Positions 35,993-45,056 of a DNA stretch of 64,000 nucleotides are shown here, piece by piece. The stretch lies in assembly GCA_002862085.1 (NCBI GenBank), contig PKCK01000047.1:62001-126000 (forward strand), in the 5' to 3' direction. The notes below the pieces were generated by a model. That model searched no databases, had not been told where the DNA came from, and saw only the letters and a list, made by a program, of their open reading frames with translations. The DNA comes from Planctomycetota bacterium (GTDB lineage: Bacteria > Planctomycetota > UBA1135 > GCA-002686595). The first letter of the stretch is position 1; each line of letters starts with the position of its first letter. The position numbers and the translations under genes were made by a program.

Positions 35993-37132
35993 TCACTCGA
36001 GCTGGCCGTGGCCGCGGGCGGTCACCGCCGCGCGGCCGACGAGTCGCCCGTCCTCCACGAGCACCGCATCGTTCGCGAGGTTGACGGTCGGGCACACATG
36101 GCCGGGGACGAGGCGCAGCAGGGCGCCGCGTTCCGGCCGGTCGTCCTTCGTCTGGAAGACCGTGTGCTCCTCGCTCTGGCCGAGGCAGCGCGCGCTCGGG
36201 ACCTCGAGAGCAGCAGCGATCATGTCCGGCGCCGCCGCTTCGATCGCCTTCGATCCGGCGTCGCAGGTGAAGCGGTCCTCGCCCGGCAGGCTCGCGACGC
36301 GGGTCAGCACCGTGGCGGCGAACTCCGCGGGGAGGTCGGGGTTCTGGGCCGTGGAGCGCAGGTCGTGGTAGACGACCGTGCCGGGTGACACGCGGTGGAT
36401 CGTCCCGGGGAGGGTCGCGAGGCCGGGATGCTCGAGCGCCGCGGGGAAGGCGGGCGTGCCCGCGGTGATCACCTCGGCCACCTCGATCCCGGCGGCGCCC
36501 AGCTCGCCCACGAGGGCCGTGAGCCCGTCGTAGCCCGCGTGGGCGAGGCGACGCCGCTCCCCGGTGTCCACCTCGTGGCGATGGCCGTCGTAGGCGTGGA
36601 GACCCCGCAGCCGCGGTCCCGCGGCGGCGGCGATGGCACGCGCGTCGGCCAGCGGCGCCCCCGTGCGGTGCATCCCGAGGTCGAGGTCCACGAAGAGCCC
36701 GACCTCCGCCGGCACCTTCGCGATCTGCTCCACCGACTCCACGAGGGTGGAGAAGGCCACACCCGGGAGCGCCCGTGCGATCTCCGCCAGCCGCTCGAGC
36801 GCGGGCCCGTGGAGATGGTGTGCGAGGAGCACGTCACCGCCCGCACCGCCCGCGAGCAGGCGGCCCAGGACCTGCGCCTCTCGCAGCGTCGCGCACTTGA
36901 AGCGTCGGATGCCCTCGTCCACGAACAGGGCCATGGTCTCGGGGACCTTCGCCGTCTTCACGTGGGGCCGCCAGCGCCCGGGGCCTGCGGTGCGATCGAG
37001 CACGGCGCGTAGGTTGCGCCGCGCCGCGCCCAGGTCGATGATGAGCGCCGGGGTGACGATCGAAGCCGCCAGACCGTCCTCGAGGGGCGGCGGCGCGTGG
37101 GTCCGGTCGGGTCCTGGCGTCGGGTTCTCCAT
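35993..37132 (-). CDS. D-threonine aldolase / D-serine dehydratase-like PLP enzyme (alanine racemase fold)
   Basis: This is a 379-residue fold-type III PLP enzyme. The N-terminal alanine-racemase-like barrel carries the PLP lysine in RPHVKTAK (near K59). The C-terminal metal site reads PGHVCPTVN, with His345 and Cys347. A His-x-Cys pair matches the zinc ligands known in eukaryotic-type D-serine dehydratase, while characterised D-threonine aldolases use His and Asp at these positions. The substrate is therefore probably a D-hydroxy amino acid. The ATG at 37132 fits the family start. It is the first gene of a likely two-gene unit with the crotonase-fold enzyme, and is divergent from the large lipoprotein gene. 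Confidence 0.85.
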   Translation of the reverse strand: MENPTPGPDRTHAPPPLEDGLAASIVTPALIIDLGAARRNLRAVLDRTAGPGRWRPHVKTAKVPETMALFVDEGIRRFKCATLREAQVLGRLLAGGAGGDVLLAHHLHGPALERLAEIARALPGVAFSTLVESVEQIAKVPAEVGLFVDLDLGMHRTGAPLADARAIAAAAGPRLRGLHAYDGHRHEVDTGERRRLAHAGYDGLTALVGELGAAGIEVAEVITAGTPAFPAALEHPGLATLPGTIHRVSPGTVVYHDLRSTAQNPDLPAEFAATVLTRVASLPGEDRFTCDAGSKAIEAAAPDMIAAALEVPSARCLGQSEEHTVFQTKDDRPERGALLRLVPGHVCPTVNLANDAVLVEDGRLVGRAAVTARGHGQLE

Positions 37133-37226
37133 GCGCGCGTGAGGGTAACGGAGTCTCCGGGCGCTAGTCTCCCTGCGTGGCCCCCAGCGAGAGCGGGGAC
37201 CCGCCGCACTCGCACCGCACGTACAG

Positions 37227-40200
37227 ATGCCGTCCCGCACCGCTCTGCTCCTCATATGCCTCTCCGTCACGGCCTGCAGCGGCGGCGGAGGCGGAGGCGG
37301 CGGAGCCGCTCTGCCGCCGGTGAGCGCGGGGAGCGATCGGACGGTGGCGGCGGGTGCTCGGGTCTACCTGGTCCCGAGCGCCCGGCCCGAGGCGAGCGTC
37401 CAGACCTTCGTCTGGGAGCAGAGAGCGGGCCCCGAGGCGGCGCTCGAGCCCGATCCGTTCGCGAGCCCGGGCGCGCTCGTGCTCCGCGCGCCCGCCTTCG
37501 ACGCCACGCTCCAGTTCGAGGTCACGGGCGTCCGCCTCGACGGGAGCGTCGCGGGGACCGATCGGGTCATCGTCGCCGTCGAGGCGGACCGTGACGAGGC
37601 GAGCGGTACGCCACTCTCGAAGATCGAGGTTCGCGGCGGAGGTCCCGGTCGCGCCCTCGCGAGCGCACTCCACGAGCAGACACAGCGGCTGTTCGTGATC
37701 GACGGCGTCGCGGGAGACGTCCTCTGCTACGACGTGTCGGATCCCGAGGCGCCCGCCTTCGTGGGCGCTCTGCCGATCCCTGACGACGGCCTGGGCTTTC
37801 AGGCGGGCAGCCCGCTCGCCGTCGCCTGCGGGCGCGAAGGGCCGGTCGCGATCACCTGGTCCGGCGAGACGATCAAGTTCCCCGGGCGCATGCAGTTCGT
37901 GGACCCCGTGACGCTCCGGGAGCTGCGTTCGCTCTCGACCGTCGGCGTGCGGCCCGTGGACATCGACGCCAGCGATGACGGCAACCTCTTCGCTGTCGCC
38001 TGCTCGGGGGACCGAGATTTCTTCGACCAGGCGGACGGGCTCGGGTACGTGACGCTCGTCACGGTCCCGCCGGCGGGCGCGGGCTCGATCCAGCTGGATC
38101 TGCACGTCACGCCGATTCCGCTCACCGCGTTCGACGGGGACGAGGCCGCGCTGCTCGCCGCGGGCGTTCGCTTCCCGTCGCCGCGAGCGCAGGCGTCCCT
38201 GTCTCTCGCGCCGCGCGCCATCGCCATCGCACCGGACGCGTCGATCGTCTGGGTCGCCTGCCCCGAGAACGACGCGGTGATCACGATCGATCCCGCGACC
38301 AAGCTCGCCGCGGGGATCACGGCCCTGCCCGACCGCCCGAACGGCGATCTCTCTCAGGGAACAGCGCTCGTGGGGTCGAGGCGCACGTGGACGGAGGCGC
38401 CCACGCTGATGGTGAGCCCCGCCGGTGACGTGATCCGCGCGGGCGGGGTCGCGGGCGTCATGCCCGCCGTCGGCGCGACGGGCTTCCGCTTCGTGAGCGG
38501 GTCGGGCCCGACCCTCGCGCCCGTGGACCTCGACGGCGACGGCGAGCTCGAGCTGCCCTTCGTCGACGCGGACGCGCAGCTCGAGGTCGTCGAGCTGCTC
38601 CACCGCGGGGACGAGGATGCGATCGGCCCGCTGGCCGGGGTGCCGCTCGTCGGCCCCGGCGGCGCGCCCGTGACCGGGGGCCCGGGCCTGCGATCCAGCG
38701 CTCCGGGACTCGCGGGCCATGAGGAGCAGGCCGTGGACCTTTTCGGCGCGCCCGTGCCGCTCACGGATCTCGGGGGCCGCTTCGAGGGGGTCACGGAGAC
38801 CACGGCCGGTGAGATCTGGCTCGCGGACTCGCGCCGCTCCGCGCTCTGGCGCTTCGACGCGTCGGGAGCGCTCGTCGCGCGCTACGTGCCCGAGGGCACT
38901 CCGGGTGCGCTCGGCATCGCTTCCCTCCCGGGGGTCTACGCGCAGCGGCGCGTGAACCTCGACTTCCCGCTGCACCGCCGCTTCGGCGGCTTCGGGGCGA
39001 TCGCGTTCGACGCGACTCGCGGCTCGATCGTCGCGATCCCGCGCATGCCCCTCGACAACCCCGACGGTCCGGAGGATCTGAACTCCGCGGCGTCGCGCAT
39101 CCTGCGCGTGCTCGAGTTCGACGTCGCGACCGAAGCTGCGGTGGGGGAGTACGTCTACGTCCTCGAGGCTGTGGACCACGCGGTGGAGGGCCTCGCGGTC
39201 GGCGACCCCGCGATCTTCGACGGGGGCCTCGGCGTGCTCGAAGCCGGCGCCGGCCCGCGCGGGATGCGCGCGGTCTTCGACGTCGACCTCGACGGCGCGA
39301 CGAACCTCCGTGACCTCTCCATGGCGGACTACGCCGCCGTCAGCCCAGCCCTCGAGACGATTGACCCCGCCGGGCTCGAGGGGCTCGCGGTCCCGATCGT
39401 CCCGGTCCGCAAGCGGCTCGCGATCGATCTCGCGGCGGCAGGATTCGGCGGATCAGCGCGGCCGAGCGGGCTGACGATGTTCGGGGCGCGTGAGATCATC
39501 GTCGGGTTCGACGACGGGTTCGACGGCGTCGCGACCGGCAGCTTCGATCAGCAGTCGGGCGCGATCGCGCGCGGCGCGCGGACGGGGTCGTTCTTCGTCC
39601 GTGGGACCATCGAGCCCCTCCGCTTCGACACCTCGTCCGACGGCCTCCCCGCGCCCGCGGCGAACGGTGTGCCTGCGATCGGGCTGCCCCAGCCGCTGGA
39701 CCTCGTGGCCATCGGCGCGGGGGATCGCATGCGGGTGGTCGCGGCGAACGGCGGCCGGCCGCGCGTCCTGCCTTCCACGGGCGCTGGCCCCGATTCCGAC
39801 GAGCGCGTCCGCGCCGCCAGCCAGGTGCTGGACACGAACGTGTTCCCGGGGGCGTCGCTCTGGCAGCGGGACCCCTTCGGAGGGGATCTGATCGTGAGCG
39901 GTCGCGACGCGGATCTCGACGAGAACGGCCTCGTGGACCGCCTCGCGATCTTCGGGAGCCGCTCGATCTCGGTGCTCGATCCGGGGCGGCGGACGACCTG
40001 GACCTCGTCATCGCTCCTCAACGACGCGGCGCGCGAGGCGCGCCCCGAGGCGGTCGACGCCGCCGCGACCACCTACGGGATCCGGCCCCGGGCCCTCGCG
40101 CGTACGACGATCGGCGGACGCGGCGTGGTGGCCACCGCCTTCGAGTCCGCGGGTCTCGTCGGGCTCCACCTGGTGGACGCCCCGGACGCGCCGCTGTTCG

Positions 40201-40331
40201 CCGGCTTCGTCGCCAGCGGCGGGGCGCCCTGCGACCTGGACCTCGCCGCGGCGGCGGGAGCGTCCAGCGCCCTCATGGCGATCACCGACCGCGACGCAGG
40301 TGCGGTCTCTCTGGTGCGCGTCGAACTCTGA
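37227..40331 (+). CDS. Large lipoprotein with propeller-like repeats, unknown function
   Basis: This 1034-residue protein begins MPSRTALLLICLSVTACSG, a lipobox with the lipidated cysteine at C17. It is followed by a run of eight glycines. An Ig/PKD-like domain covers about 30-125 (SAGSDRTVAAGARVYLV). The rest contains propeller-like segments (LFVIDGVAGDVLCYDVSDPE, VDPVTLRELRSLSTVGVRPVDID, TLAPVDLDGDGELELPFVDADAQ). It resembles other outer-membrane or surface lipoproteins that lack an assigned function. No catalytic motif is visible. A 10-bp hairpin follows 14 nt after the stop. Confidence 0.75.
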   Translation: MPSRTALLLICLSVTACSGGGGGGGGAALPPVSAGSDRTVAAGARVYLVPSARPEASVQTFVWEQRAGPEAALEPDPFASPGALVLRAPAFDATLQFEVTGVRLDGSVAGTDRVIVAVEADRDEASGTPLSKIEVRGGGPGRALASALHEQTQRLFVIDGVAGDVLCYDVSDPEAPAFVGALPIPDDGLGFQAGSPLAVACGREGPVAITWSGETIKFPGRMQFVDPVTLRELRSLSTVGVRPVDIDASDDGNLFAVACSGDRDFFDQADGLGYVTLVTVPPAGAGSIQLDLHVTPIPLTAFDGDEAALLAAGVRFPSPRAQASLSLAPRAIAIAPDASIVWVACPENDAVITIDPATKLAAGITALPDRPNGDLSQGTALVGSRRTWTEAPTLMVSPAGDVIRAGGVAGVMPAVGATGFRFVSGSGPTLAPVDLDGDGELELPFVDADAQLEVVELLHRGDEDAIGPLAGVPLVGPGGAPVTGGPGLRSSAPGLAGHEEQAVDLFGAPVPLTDLGGRFEGVTETTAGEIWLADSRRSALWRFDASGALVARYVPEGTPGALGIASLPGVYAQRRVNLDFPLHRRFGGFGAIAFDATRGSIVAIPRMPLDNPDGPEDLNSAASRILRVLEFDVATEAAVGEYVYVLEAVDHAVEGLAVGDPAIFDGGLGVLEAGAGPRGMRAVFDVDLDGATNLRDLSMADYAAVSPALETIDPAGLEGLAVPIVPVRKRLAIDLAAAGFGGSARPSGLTMFGAREIIVGFDDGFDGVATGSFDQQSGAIARGARTGSFFVRGTIEPLRFDTSSDGLPAPAANGVPAIGLPQPLDLVAIGAGDRMRVVAANGGRPRVLPSTGAGPDSDERVRAASQVLDTNVFPGASLWQRDPFGGDLIVSGRDADLDENGLVDRLAIFGSRSISVLDPGRRTTWTSSSLLNDAAREARPEAVDAAATTYGIRPRALARTTIGGRGVVATAFESAGLVGLHLVDAPDAPLFAGFVASGGAPCDLDLAAAAGASSALMAITDRDAGAVSLVRVEL

Positions 40332-40344
40332 GGGCCCTCAGGGA

Positions 40345-40375
40345 GCGTCCCTCGTCTCGGGCCGGCGAGGGACGC
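40345..40375 (+). terminator. Hairpin terminator after the large lipoprotein gene
   Basis: GCGTCCCTCG and CGAGGGACGC form a perfect 10-bp stem with an 11-nt loop starting 14 nt after the stop codon. Further downstream, before tdk, a tandem pair of GCGGCCGC palindromes can also fold. Confidence 0.6.
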
Positions 40376-40605
40376 GCGCCCTGCTGCTTCGCGCGTCGCG
40401 CAGGGAGGTAGGCGGTCTCTAGGGACCGCTCGAGCGTGATCCGAGCTCCTCGCCCCGCGTGCGCGAGGGCAGCGGCGGAGCAGGAGGCCCGCTCATCGGC
40501 CCGGCGCTTTGCTGCGCCTCACGGATCCCGGTTAGCCTGAGCGCGGCCGCCTGCGGCCGCTCTCCGTGAACGCGCGACTCCTTCGCGTCCTCCCGGAGCA
40601 ACGAC

Positions 40606-41199
40606 ATGGCGAAGCTCTACTTCAACTACTCGACGATGAACGCGGGGAAGTCCGCGATCCTGCTCCAGGCGGATCACAACTACCGCGAGCGCGGTATGCG
40701 GACGCTGCTCCTGACAGCGCAGGTGGATGAGCGCGACGGCGTCGGGACGATCGCGAGCCGCATCGGGATCCGCGCCGACGCGCGGATCTACGGCCCCGAG
40801 GCAGATCTCTTCGAGCTCGTCCAGGTCGAGCTCGAGGGCGGGTCGCTGGCCTGCGTTCTGATCGACGAGGCTCAGTTCCTGAGCCCTGCCCAGGTCTGGC
40901 AACTCAGCCGCGTCGCCGACGACCTCAACGTCCCGGTGATGACCTACGGGCTGCGCGTCGACTTCCGCGGGGAGCCCTTCCCCGGTTCGGCGAGCCTGCT
41001 GGCCATCGCGGACGACCTGAGAGAGATCCGGACGATCTGTCACTGCGGGAAGAAGGCCACGATGGTCATCCGGCGGGACGAGGAGGGCCGCGTCGTGACG
41101 GACGGGGACCAGGTGCAGATCGGCGGCGACGAGACCTACGTCTCGCTCTGTCGGACCCACTGGCGCGAGGCCTTCGAGGGCGCTCGGCGCGTCGACTGA
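40606..41199 (+). CDS. tdk: Thymidine kinase (type II)
   Basis: This is a 197-residue cytoplasmic enzyme of thymidine salvage. The P-loop is FNYSTMNAGKSA at the N-terminus. The DEAQF motif (LIDEAQFL) and the lasso-region sequence TYGLRVDFRGEPFPGS are typical. The zinc site is built from CHCGKKA and CRTHW. The length matches the type II family. A GGAG sequence lies about 10 nt before the ATG, one of the clearer ribosome-binding sites in the window. The gene ends 17 nt before a 19-bp perfect hairpin. Confidence 0.97.
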   Translation: MAKLYFNYSTMNAGKSAILLQADHNYRERGMRTLLLTAQVDERDGVGTIASRIGIRADARIYGPEADLFELVQVELEGGSLACVLIDEAQFLSPAQVWQLSRVADDLNVPVMTYGLRVDFRGEPFPGSASLLAIADDLREIRTICHCGKKATMVIRRDEEGRVVTDGDQVQIGGDETYVSLCRTHWREAFEGARRVD

Positions 41200-41216
41200 A
41201 GCGCTGGTCGGAGCCC

Positions 41217-41258
41217 GCACTCCTCGAGCCAGCGCCGGAGCGCTGGCTCGAGGAGTGC
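41217..41258. terminator. Perfect 19-bp hairpin between tdk and a convergent gene
   Basis: GCACTCCTCGAGCCAGCGC pairs with GCGCTGGCTCGAGGAGTGC without a mismatch around a CGGA tetraloop. This is the strongest inverted repeat in the window. It lies between convergent genes and has no U-tract on either side. Confidence 0.75.
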
Positions 41259-41359
41259 CGGTCTCGACTGCCAAGCCGCGCGGGCGACGGCGGCGCTCAC
41301 CGCGAGCCACGCGATGGAGGCGGCGAGCAGGGCGAGGCCGGCCCGGCGGGCCGAGCTCC

Positions 41360-42211
41360 TCAGAGGGCCTCTTCTTCCGTGACCCGGCCCAGGCGCTCGG
41401 CCTCGCTCTCGCGTTCCTCGATCTGTCGCCGCACCTCCGCGATGCTGCGCTCCAGCAAGGAGCGCACCTGCGCGTCGCCGCGGCGCAGCTGGCGCAGCTC
41501 GGCCTCGAGCGTGGCGAACTCCCGGCGGAGCCCTCCCAGCATCGCCCGCGACTCCTCCTCGCGAGCCGCGAGCGCCGGCGCGTTCTCCGCGCCTCGTCGA
41601 TCGGTGGGGGGCCGCGGGATCACGAGCCCCCGCGCCGCGTCGCGAGTCTCCGCGGCGCACGGGGTGGTCACTGCTTCGGCGCGCGGCGGCCCGGAGCGCG
41701 GGATCCAGTCGCGGTCCGCGCTGGCGGCCGTGATCTCCGTCCCGGCGCCGCCTCGTCCGACGAGCTCGTAGAGCTCGCTGTGGACCGCCTCGCCAAGGCC
41801 CGCGTGGCGCGCGATGGCGAGGCCCTCGGCAGCGACCGCGGCGAGCACCTCGATCGGGGCTCCAGGCGCCGCCGAGGAGCTCGCGACCCCGGCGCAGAGA
41901 CCCGACGCGGCCGCGGCGCGGCGCGCGGCGGAGCGGAGGTCGCTCTGTCCTCCGTGCGCGTGCAGGAGCGCCGCAGCCGCGGGCGATCCACCGAAGGAGA
42001 GCAGCGCGACCTCGCAGGAACCGCCTGCGCCTCCGAGCAACGACCGCCGGGCTCGCTCGAGGGACTCCGGCGTCGGGAGCTCGCCGCCCGCGCCGCTGAG
42101 GAGCACAACGTCGAGCGCGCGGCCCTGGCGGAGTGCCAGCGCCGCGCGCTCGAGCGGCCCCTCTCCGCCGGCGGCGGGAGAGACCGGATCGAGGCGCCGA
42201 GCGTCGCTCAT
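41360..42211 (-). CDS. Possible degenerate GGDEF-fold protein with C-terminal coiled coil
   Basis: This is a 283-residue protein without a signal peptide. Residues 1-155 show a pattern like the second half of a GGDEF domain. A GAGGSCEVALLSF segment (near 62-73) sits where GGDEF proteins have the signature and the ALLLP strand. GLCAGVASSSAAPGAP then follows in place of the usual SIGVA strand, followed by helix EVLAAVAAEGLAIARHAG. If correct, the signature reads GGSCE and catalytic activity is lost. Residues 215-283 are a charged coiled coil rich in Glu and Arg. A putative membrane segment (AGLALLAASIAWLAVSAAVA) is encoded directly downstream in another frame. The assignment is by pattern only. 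Confidence 0.55.
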   Translation of the reverse strand: MSDARRLDPVSPAAGGEGPLERAALALRQGRALDVVLLSGAGGELPTPESLERARRSLLGGAGGSCEVALLSFGGSPAAAALLHAHGGQSDLRSAARRAAAASGLCAGVASSSAAPGAPIEVLAAVAAEGLAIARHAGLGEAVHSELYELVGRGGAGTEITAASADRDWIPRSGPPRAEAVTTPCAAETRDAARGLVIPRPPTDRRGAENAPALAAREEESRAMLGGLRREFATLEAELRQLRRGDAQVRSLLERSIAEVRRQIEERESEAERLGRVTEEEAL

Positions 42212-42239
42212 GACGCCTCGATCCTACGGAGAGGAGACC

Positions 42240-44828
42240 CTACTGGAACAGGATCGAGACCGCGTCCGAGAGGTTCGAGGTCGGCTGACCGAGGAACGTG
42301 TCCCGGTACCAGGCCTGGAAGTTCCAGGTCTGGCCGGCGACGACGCTGACGAAGCTCCCGCCCTCGGGGATCCGGTTCAGGTCGAGAGCGAGGGAGAACT
42401 CGCCCTGGCTACCCGAGTCGACGACGTTGGCGTTGAAGCGCCCGATCGGGCCCGCGATGCAGAGGGTGCCGAGGCCGCCGCCCACGTTCGGGTCGTTGTC
42501 CTGGGCCTGCGACGTCACGAAGAGGCCGAAGACGTTCAGGGGGAGGCCCTCGACGTAGAGGGTGACGTCGTTGTCGGCCGCGGTGCTGGAGCCTTCGGCG
42601 CGGATCGCCGCGGACAGGCCGGCCGAGTTGGTGACCGCGGGGCCGCAGTAGTTCGAGCCCACGCCGCCGCAGTCGATCGACGAGACCGTGAAGCCGTCGA
42701 GGCCGGCTTCGACGATGCTCTGCGGGTCGCCGTCGTTCGCGGTGAAGCGCATGCGCATCGAGTCGCTCAGGGTGATGCCCGCAGCCGTGAAGTCCGCGGC
42801 CACCAGGGTGGCGTTGCGCCACGCGAGGCCGCCGTCGGTGTCGAAGCGCGTGACCTCGGTCCAGGCGCCGCCGTTCGAGCTCGCCTCGACCAGGAGACGG
42901 TCGGTGCCGTCAGCGTTGGTCAGGTAGAGGTAGTAGTCGAAGGAGACCGCCGCGCCGGGAGAGCTCATGTCGAAGGCCGGTGAGGTCAGACGCACCGCGC
43001 CTCCGTCGACGTCGGTGTTGCCCGTCTGGTTCTGGGTCAGGAAGGCCGAGCCGCTGCCGTCACCGTCGCTGGCGGGGTCGTAGGCCCAGCCCCCGTCGTT
43101 CACCGGGACGCCGCGCTCCCACTGGCCGCTGGAGGCGCCGAGGTTCTCGGCGGTCCAGCCCTGGTCGGACTCGAAGTCGTCGGAGAAGGCGATCGTTTCG
43201 ATGCCGCCGACCGCCTCGTAGAGGGTCGTCGGAGCGGCCTGCGGCGCCGTGAAGGTGCCGAGGCCGGTCACGTCGAACTGCATCGAGTACTCGATGATCG
43301 CGCCGCACGGGATGGCCGGGAGATCGCCCAGCCACATCGAGCCCTGCTGGGTCATGACGACCGTGGTCGGGCTGGGATCACCGGTGACCTGGTAGGTCAG
43401 GCTGGCGCTGGTCACGGTGCCGCTCACCGCGTCGAGCATCACGGGCGTGGTCGAGACGTCGGAGGCGACCTCCGGCGCGGTGACGATGACCTCGAAGACG
43501 GCGGGGTTGCACGCGGCGGACGCGCTCGTCATGAGCGAGGCGGCCTCCGGGTGGAACCAGGTCGTGATGTTGGCCGTGCCGCCGCTGCACAGGTGGCAGT
43601 AGCTCATGATCGTGCCCGAGTTCGTGCAGACCTGGCTCGACTGGCAGTTCCCGAAGTAGCCGCTGGGCGCGCACTCGTCGAGCGGCGGGCAGAAGTCGTG
43701 GGTGTGCGGTGACGCGAAGTTGTGGCCCAGCTCGTGGGCGACGACGATGAAGTCCCAGTTCGACGGTTGCTGCACGACCGGGAAGTTGACGGCGCCGGCG
43801 ATGTTGCCGCTGACTCCGAAGTTGAAGCTGTCGTTGCAGAGCACGTCGAGGTAAGCCACCCCGCCGCCGAGGCCCGCGCCGCTCATCATGTGGCCGAGGG
43901 TGGCGTTCATCGGGACGTTGCCCTGCCACGCGGCGACGAACTCGTTGAGCATGTCGATGGAGTTGCCGCCGTTGTCCGGCGAGCTCCACGGATCGTTGGA
44001 GTTCGTGTAGATCTGCAGGTAGGGGAAGGTGAGGACCGTGGAGGTCTGCACCTCGTAGCGGTCGCTGACGAAGCTCAGCAGAGTCGTGAGGTACGTCGCC
44101 GCGGCCGTCTGGTTGTTCCAGATCTGGTAGAACTGGAAATCCGTCTCCATGGCGACCGTGCACTCGCGAAGCGCGATCGACTCGACCGCGCGGAGCTGGC
44201 TCGGGCCGCCCTGGAACTGGCTCGGGACCGGCGGAACGGCCGGGGGCTGAGCCAGGCATTCGGCCTGGTGGGAGATGCCCGCGGCGTTGAGCGCGTCCTC
44301 GTACTGCAGGACGGAAGGGGCGGCGAACCAGCTGCCGTCGGCGGCCACGGTGGGCATGACGTGCAGGAGGCCCTGACGCGTGCGCAGCCAGCCGCGGACG
44401 CCGTAGTTCGAGAAGCCGAGCATCACGTCGCTGAACGGGTCGCCCGCGATCTGGCCCTTCCAGACCGACACCGCGGTTCCGTCGAGGATGTCCGGGGCGG
44501 GCACGCCGTTGACCTGGAAGCCGAAACGGCGGCGCTCGATGTCGATGCGCTCGAGCTCGAGGTCGAAGGTGCGGCCGTCGGGGGCCCGGAGACCGGTCAG
44601 CAGGACCTCGTCGAGGCCCTGGAGCCGCGCGATCGTCCTGAGCTCGGGCTCGAGCTGGGGAGCGCCGAGGCGCAGTTCGGCGCCGGGGATGGGAAGAAGA
44701 GGGAAGGGGACCGACGCGGTCTGGGCGGCGGCGCTGCTGGAGAGGAGCGCGAGGGCGCCGCAGAGGGCGCCTGCCAGCCGGGGGCGGCGGAGGGAGTTGA
44801 GGTTCTCGATCATCGTCCGGGGGCTCAT
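42240..44828 (-). CDS. Secreted zincin metallopeptidase with WYRD/TSN C-terminal domain
   Basis: This is an 862-residue exported protein. The signal peptide RRPRLAGALCGALALLSSSAAAQ is reached from the ATG at 44828 or from one at 44813. The zinc motif HELGHNFASPHTHDFCPP (near 362) is an extended HExxHxxxxxH motif, followed by the Met-turn-like GTIMSYCHLC. Beta-rich domains follow, including a MAM/jelly-roll region ending GFTVSSIDCGG. The last 135 residues (42240-42647) are the shared C-terminal domain, with NYCGPAV, TLCIAGP and AWYRDTFLGQPTSNLSD. It probably digests extracellular protein. An inverted repeat CCAATG-N7-CATTGG lies about 65 nt upstream of the start. Confidence 0.88.
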   Translation of the reverse strand: MSPRTMIENLNSLRRPRLAGALCGALALLSSSAAAQTASVPFPLLPIPGAELRLGAPQLEPELRTIARLQGLDEVLLTGLRAPDGRTFDLELERIDIERRRFGFQVNGVPAPDILDGTAVSVWKGQIAGDPFSDVMLGFSNYGVRGWLRTRQGLLHVMPTVAADGSWFAAPSVLQYEDALNAAGISHQAECLAQPPAVPPVPSQFQGGPSQLRAVESIALRECTVAMETDFQFYQIWNNQTAAATYLTTLLSFVSDRYEVQTSTVLTFPYLQIYTNSNDPWSSPDNGGNSIDMLNEFVAAWQGNVPMNATLGHMMSGAGLGGGVAYLDVLCNDSFNFGVSGNIAGAVNFPVVQQPSNWDFIVVAHELGHNFASPHTHDFCPPLDECAPSGYFGNCQSSQVCTNSGTIMSYCHLCSGGTANITTWFHPEAASLMTSASAACNPAVFEVIVTAPEVASDVSTTPVMLDAVSGTVTSASLTYQVTGDPSPTTVVMTQQGSMWLGDLPAIPCGAIIEYSMQFDVTGLGTFTAPQAAPTTLYEAVGGIETIAFSDDFESDQGWTAENLGASSGQWERGVPVNDGGWAYDPASDGDGSGSAFLTQNQTGNTDVDGGAVRLTSPAFDMSSPGAAVSFDYYLYLTNADGTDRLLVEASSNGGAWTEVTRFDTDGGLAWRNATLVAADFTAAGITLSDSMRMRFTANDGDPQSIVEAGLDGFTVSSIDCGGVGSNYCGPAVTNSAGLSAAIRAEGSSTAADNDVTLYVEGLPLNVFGLFVTSQAQDNDPNVGGGLGTLCIAGPIGRFNANVVDSGSQGEFSLALDLNRIPEGGSFVSVVAGQTWNFQAWYRDTFLGQPTSNLSDAVSILFQ

Positions 44829-44893
44829 GGGGCCGGCGGGAAGGGAGATGCGTCGCGCGAAGACGCGGCACACTTTCGACGTTGCCCAAGTGT

Positions 44894-44912
44894 CCAATGT
44901 TCTGTCCATTGG
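44894..44912. promoter_or_regulatory. Inverted repeat upstream of the metallopeptidase gene, possible operator
   Basis: CCAATG-N7-CATTGG is a perfect 6-bp inverted repeat about 65 nt before the ATG, in the least GC-rich part of the upstream region. The binding factor is unknown, and chance occurrence is possible. Confidence 0.3.
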
Positions 44913-45056
44913 CGCGACCCGGTGATCGGAGCGGATCGGGTGTTTTGGCTACGTGATTACCCCGCGTACCTGGGTCGCAGGCGTGCTCGAAACGAGACGA
45001 ACCGCCTTCCCCGCGGCTGCGGGGCCGGCGGCCCGGTGGAACGGCGCGCGGGGCGG

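Noticed and set aside
41136-41363. 75-codon ORF with a membrane segment after the GGDEF-like gene, CTG start overlapping its stop
   Set aside because: No ATG, GTG or TTG start, and it reads through the 19-bp hairpin and into antisense of tdk. Only the first 25 codons look protein-like, so it is mentioned but not annotated.
42240-44909. Start at 44909 for the second metallopeptidase
   Set aside because: The extra 27 residues precede and would disrupt a normal signal peptide; the ATG codons at 44828 or 44813 fit export.
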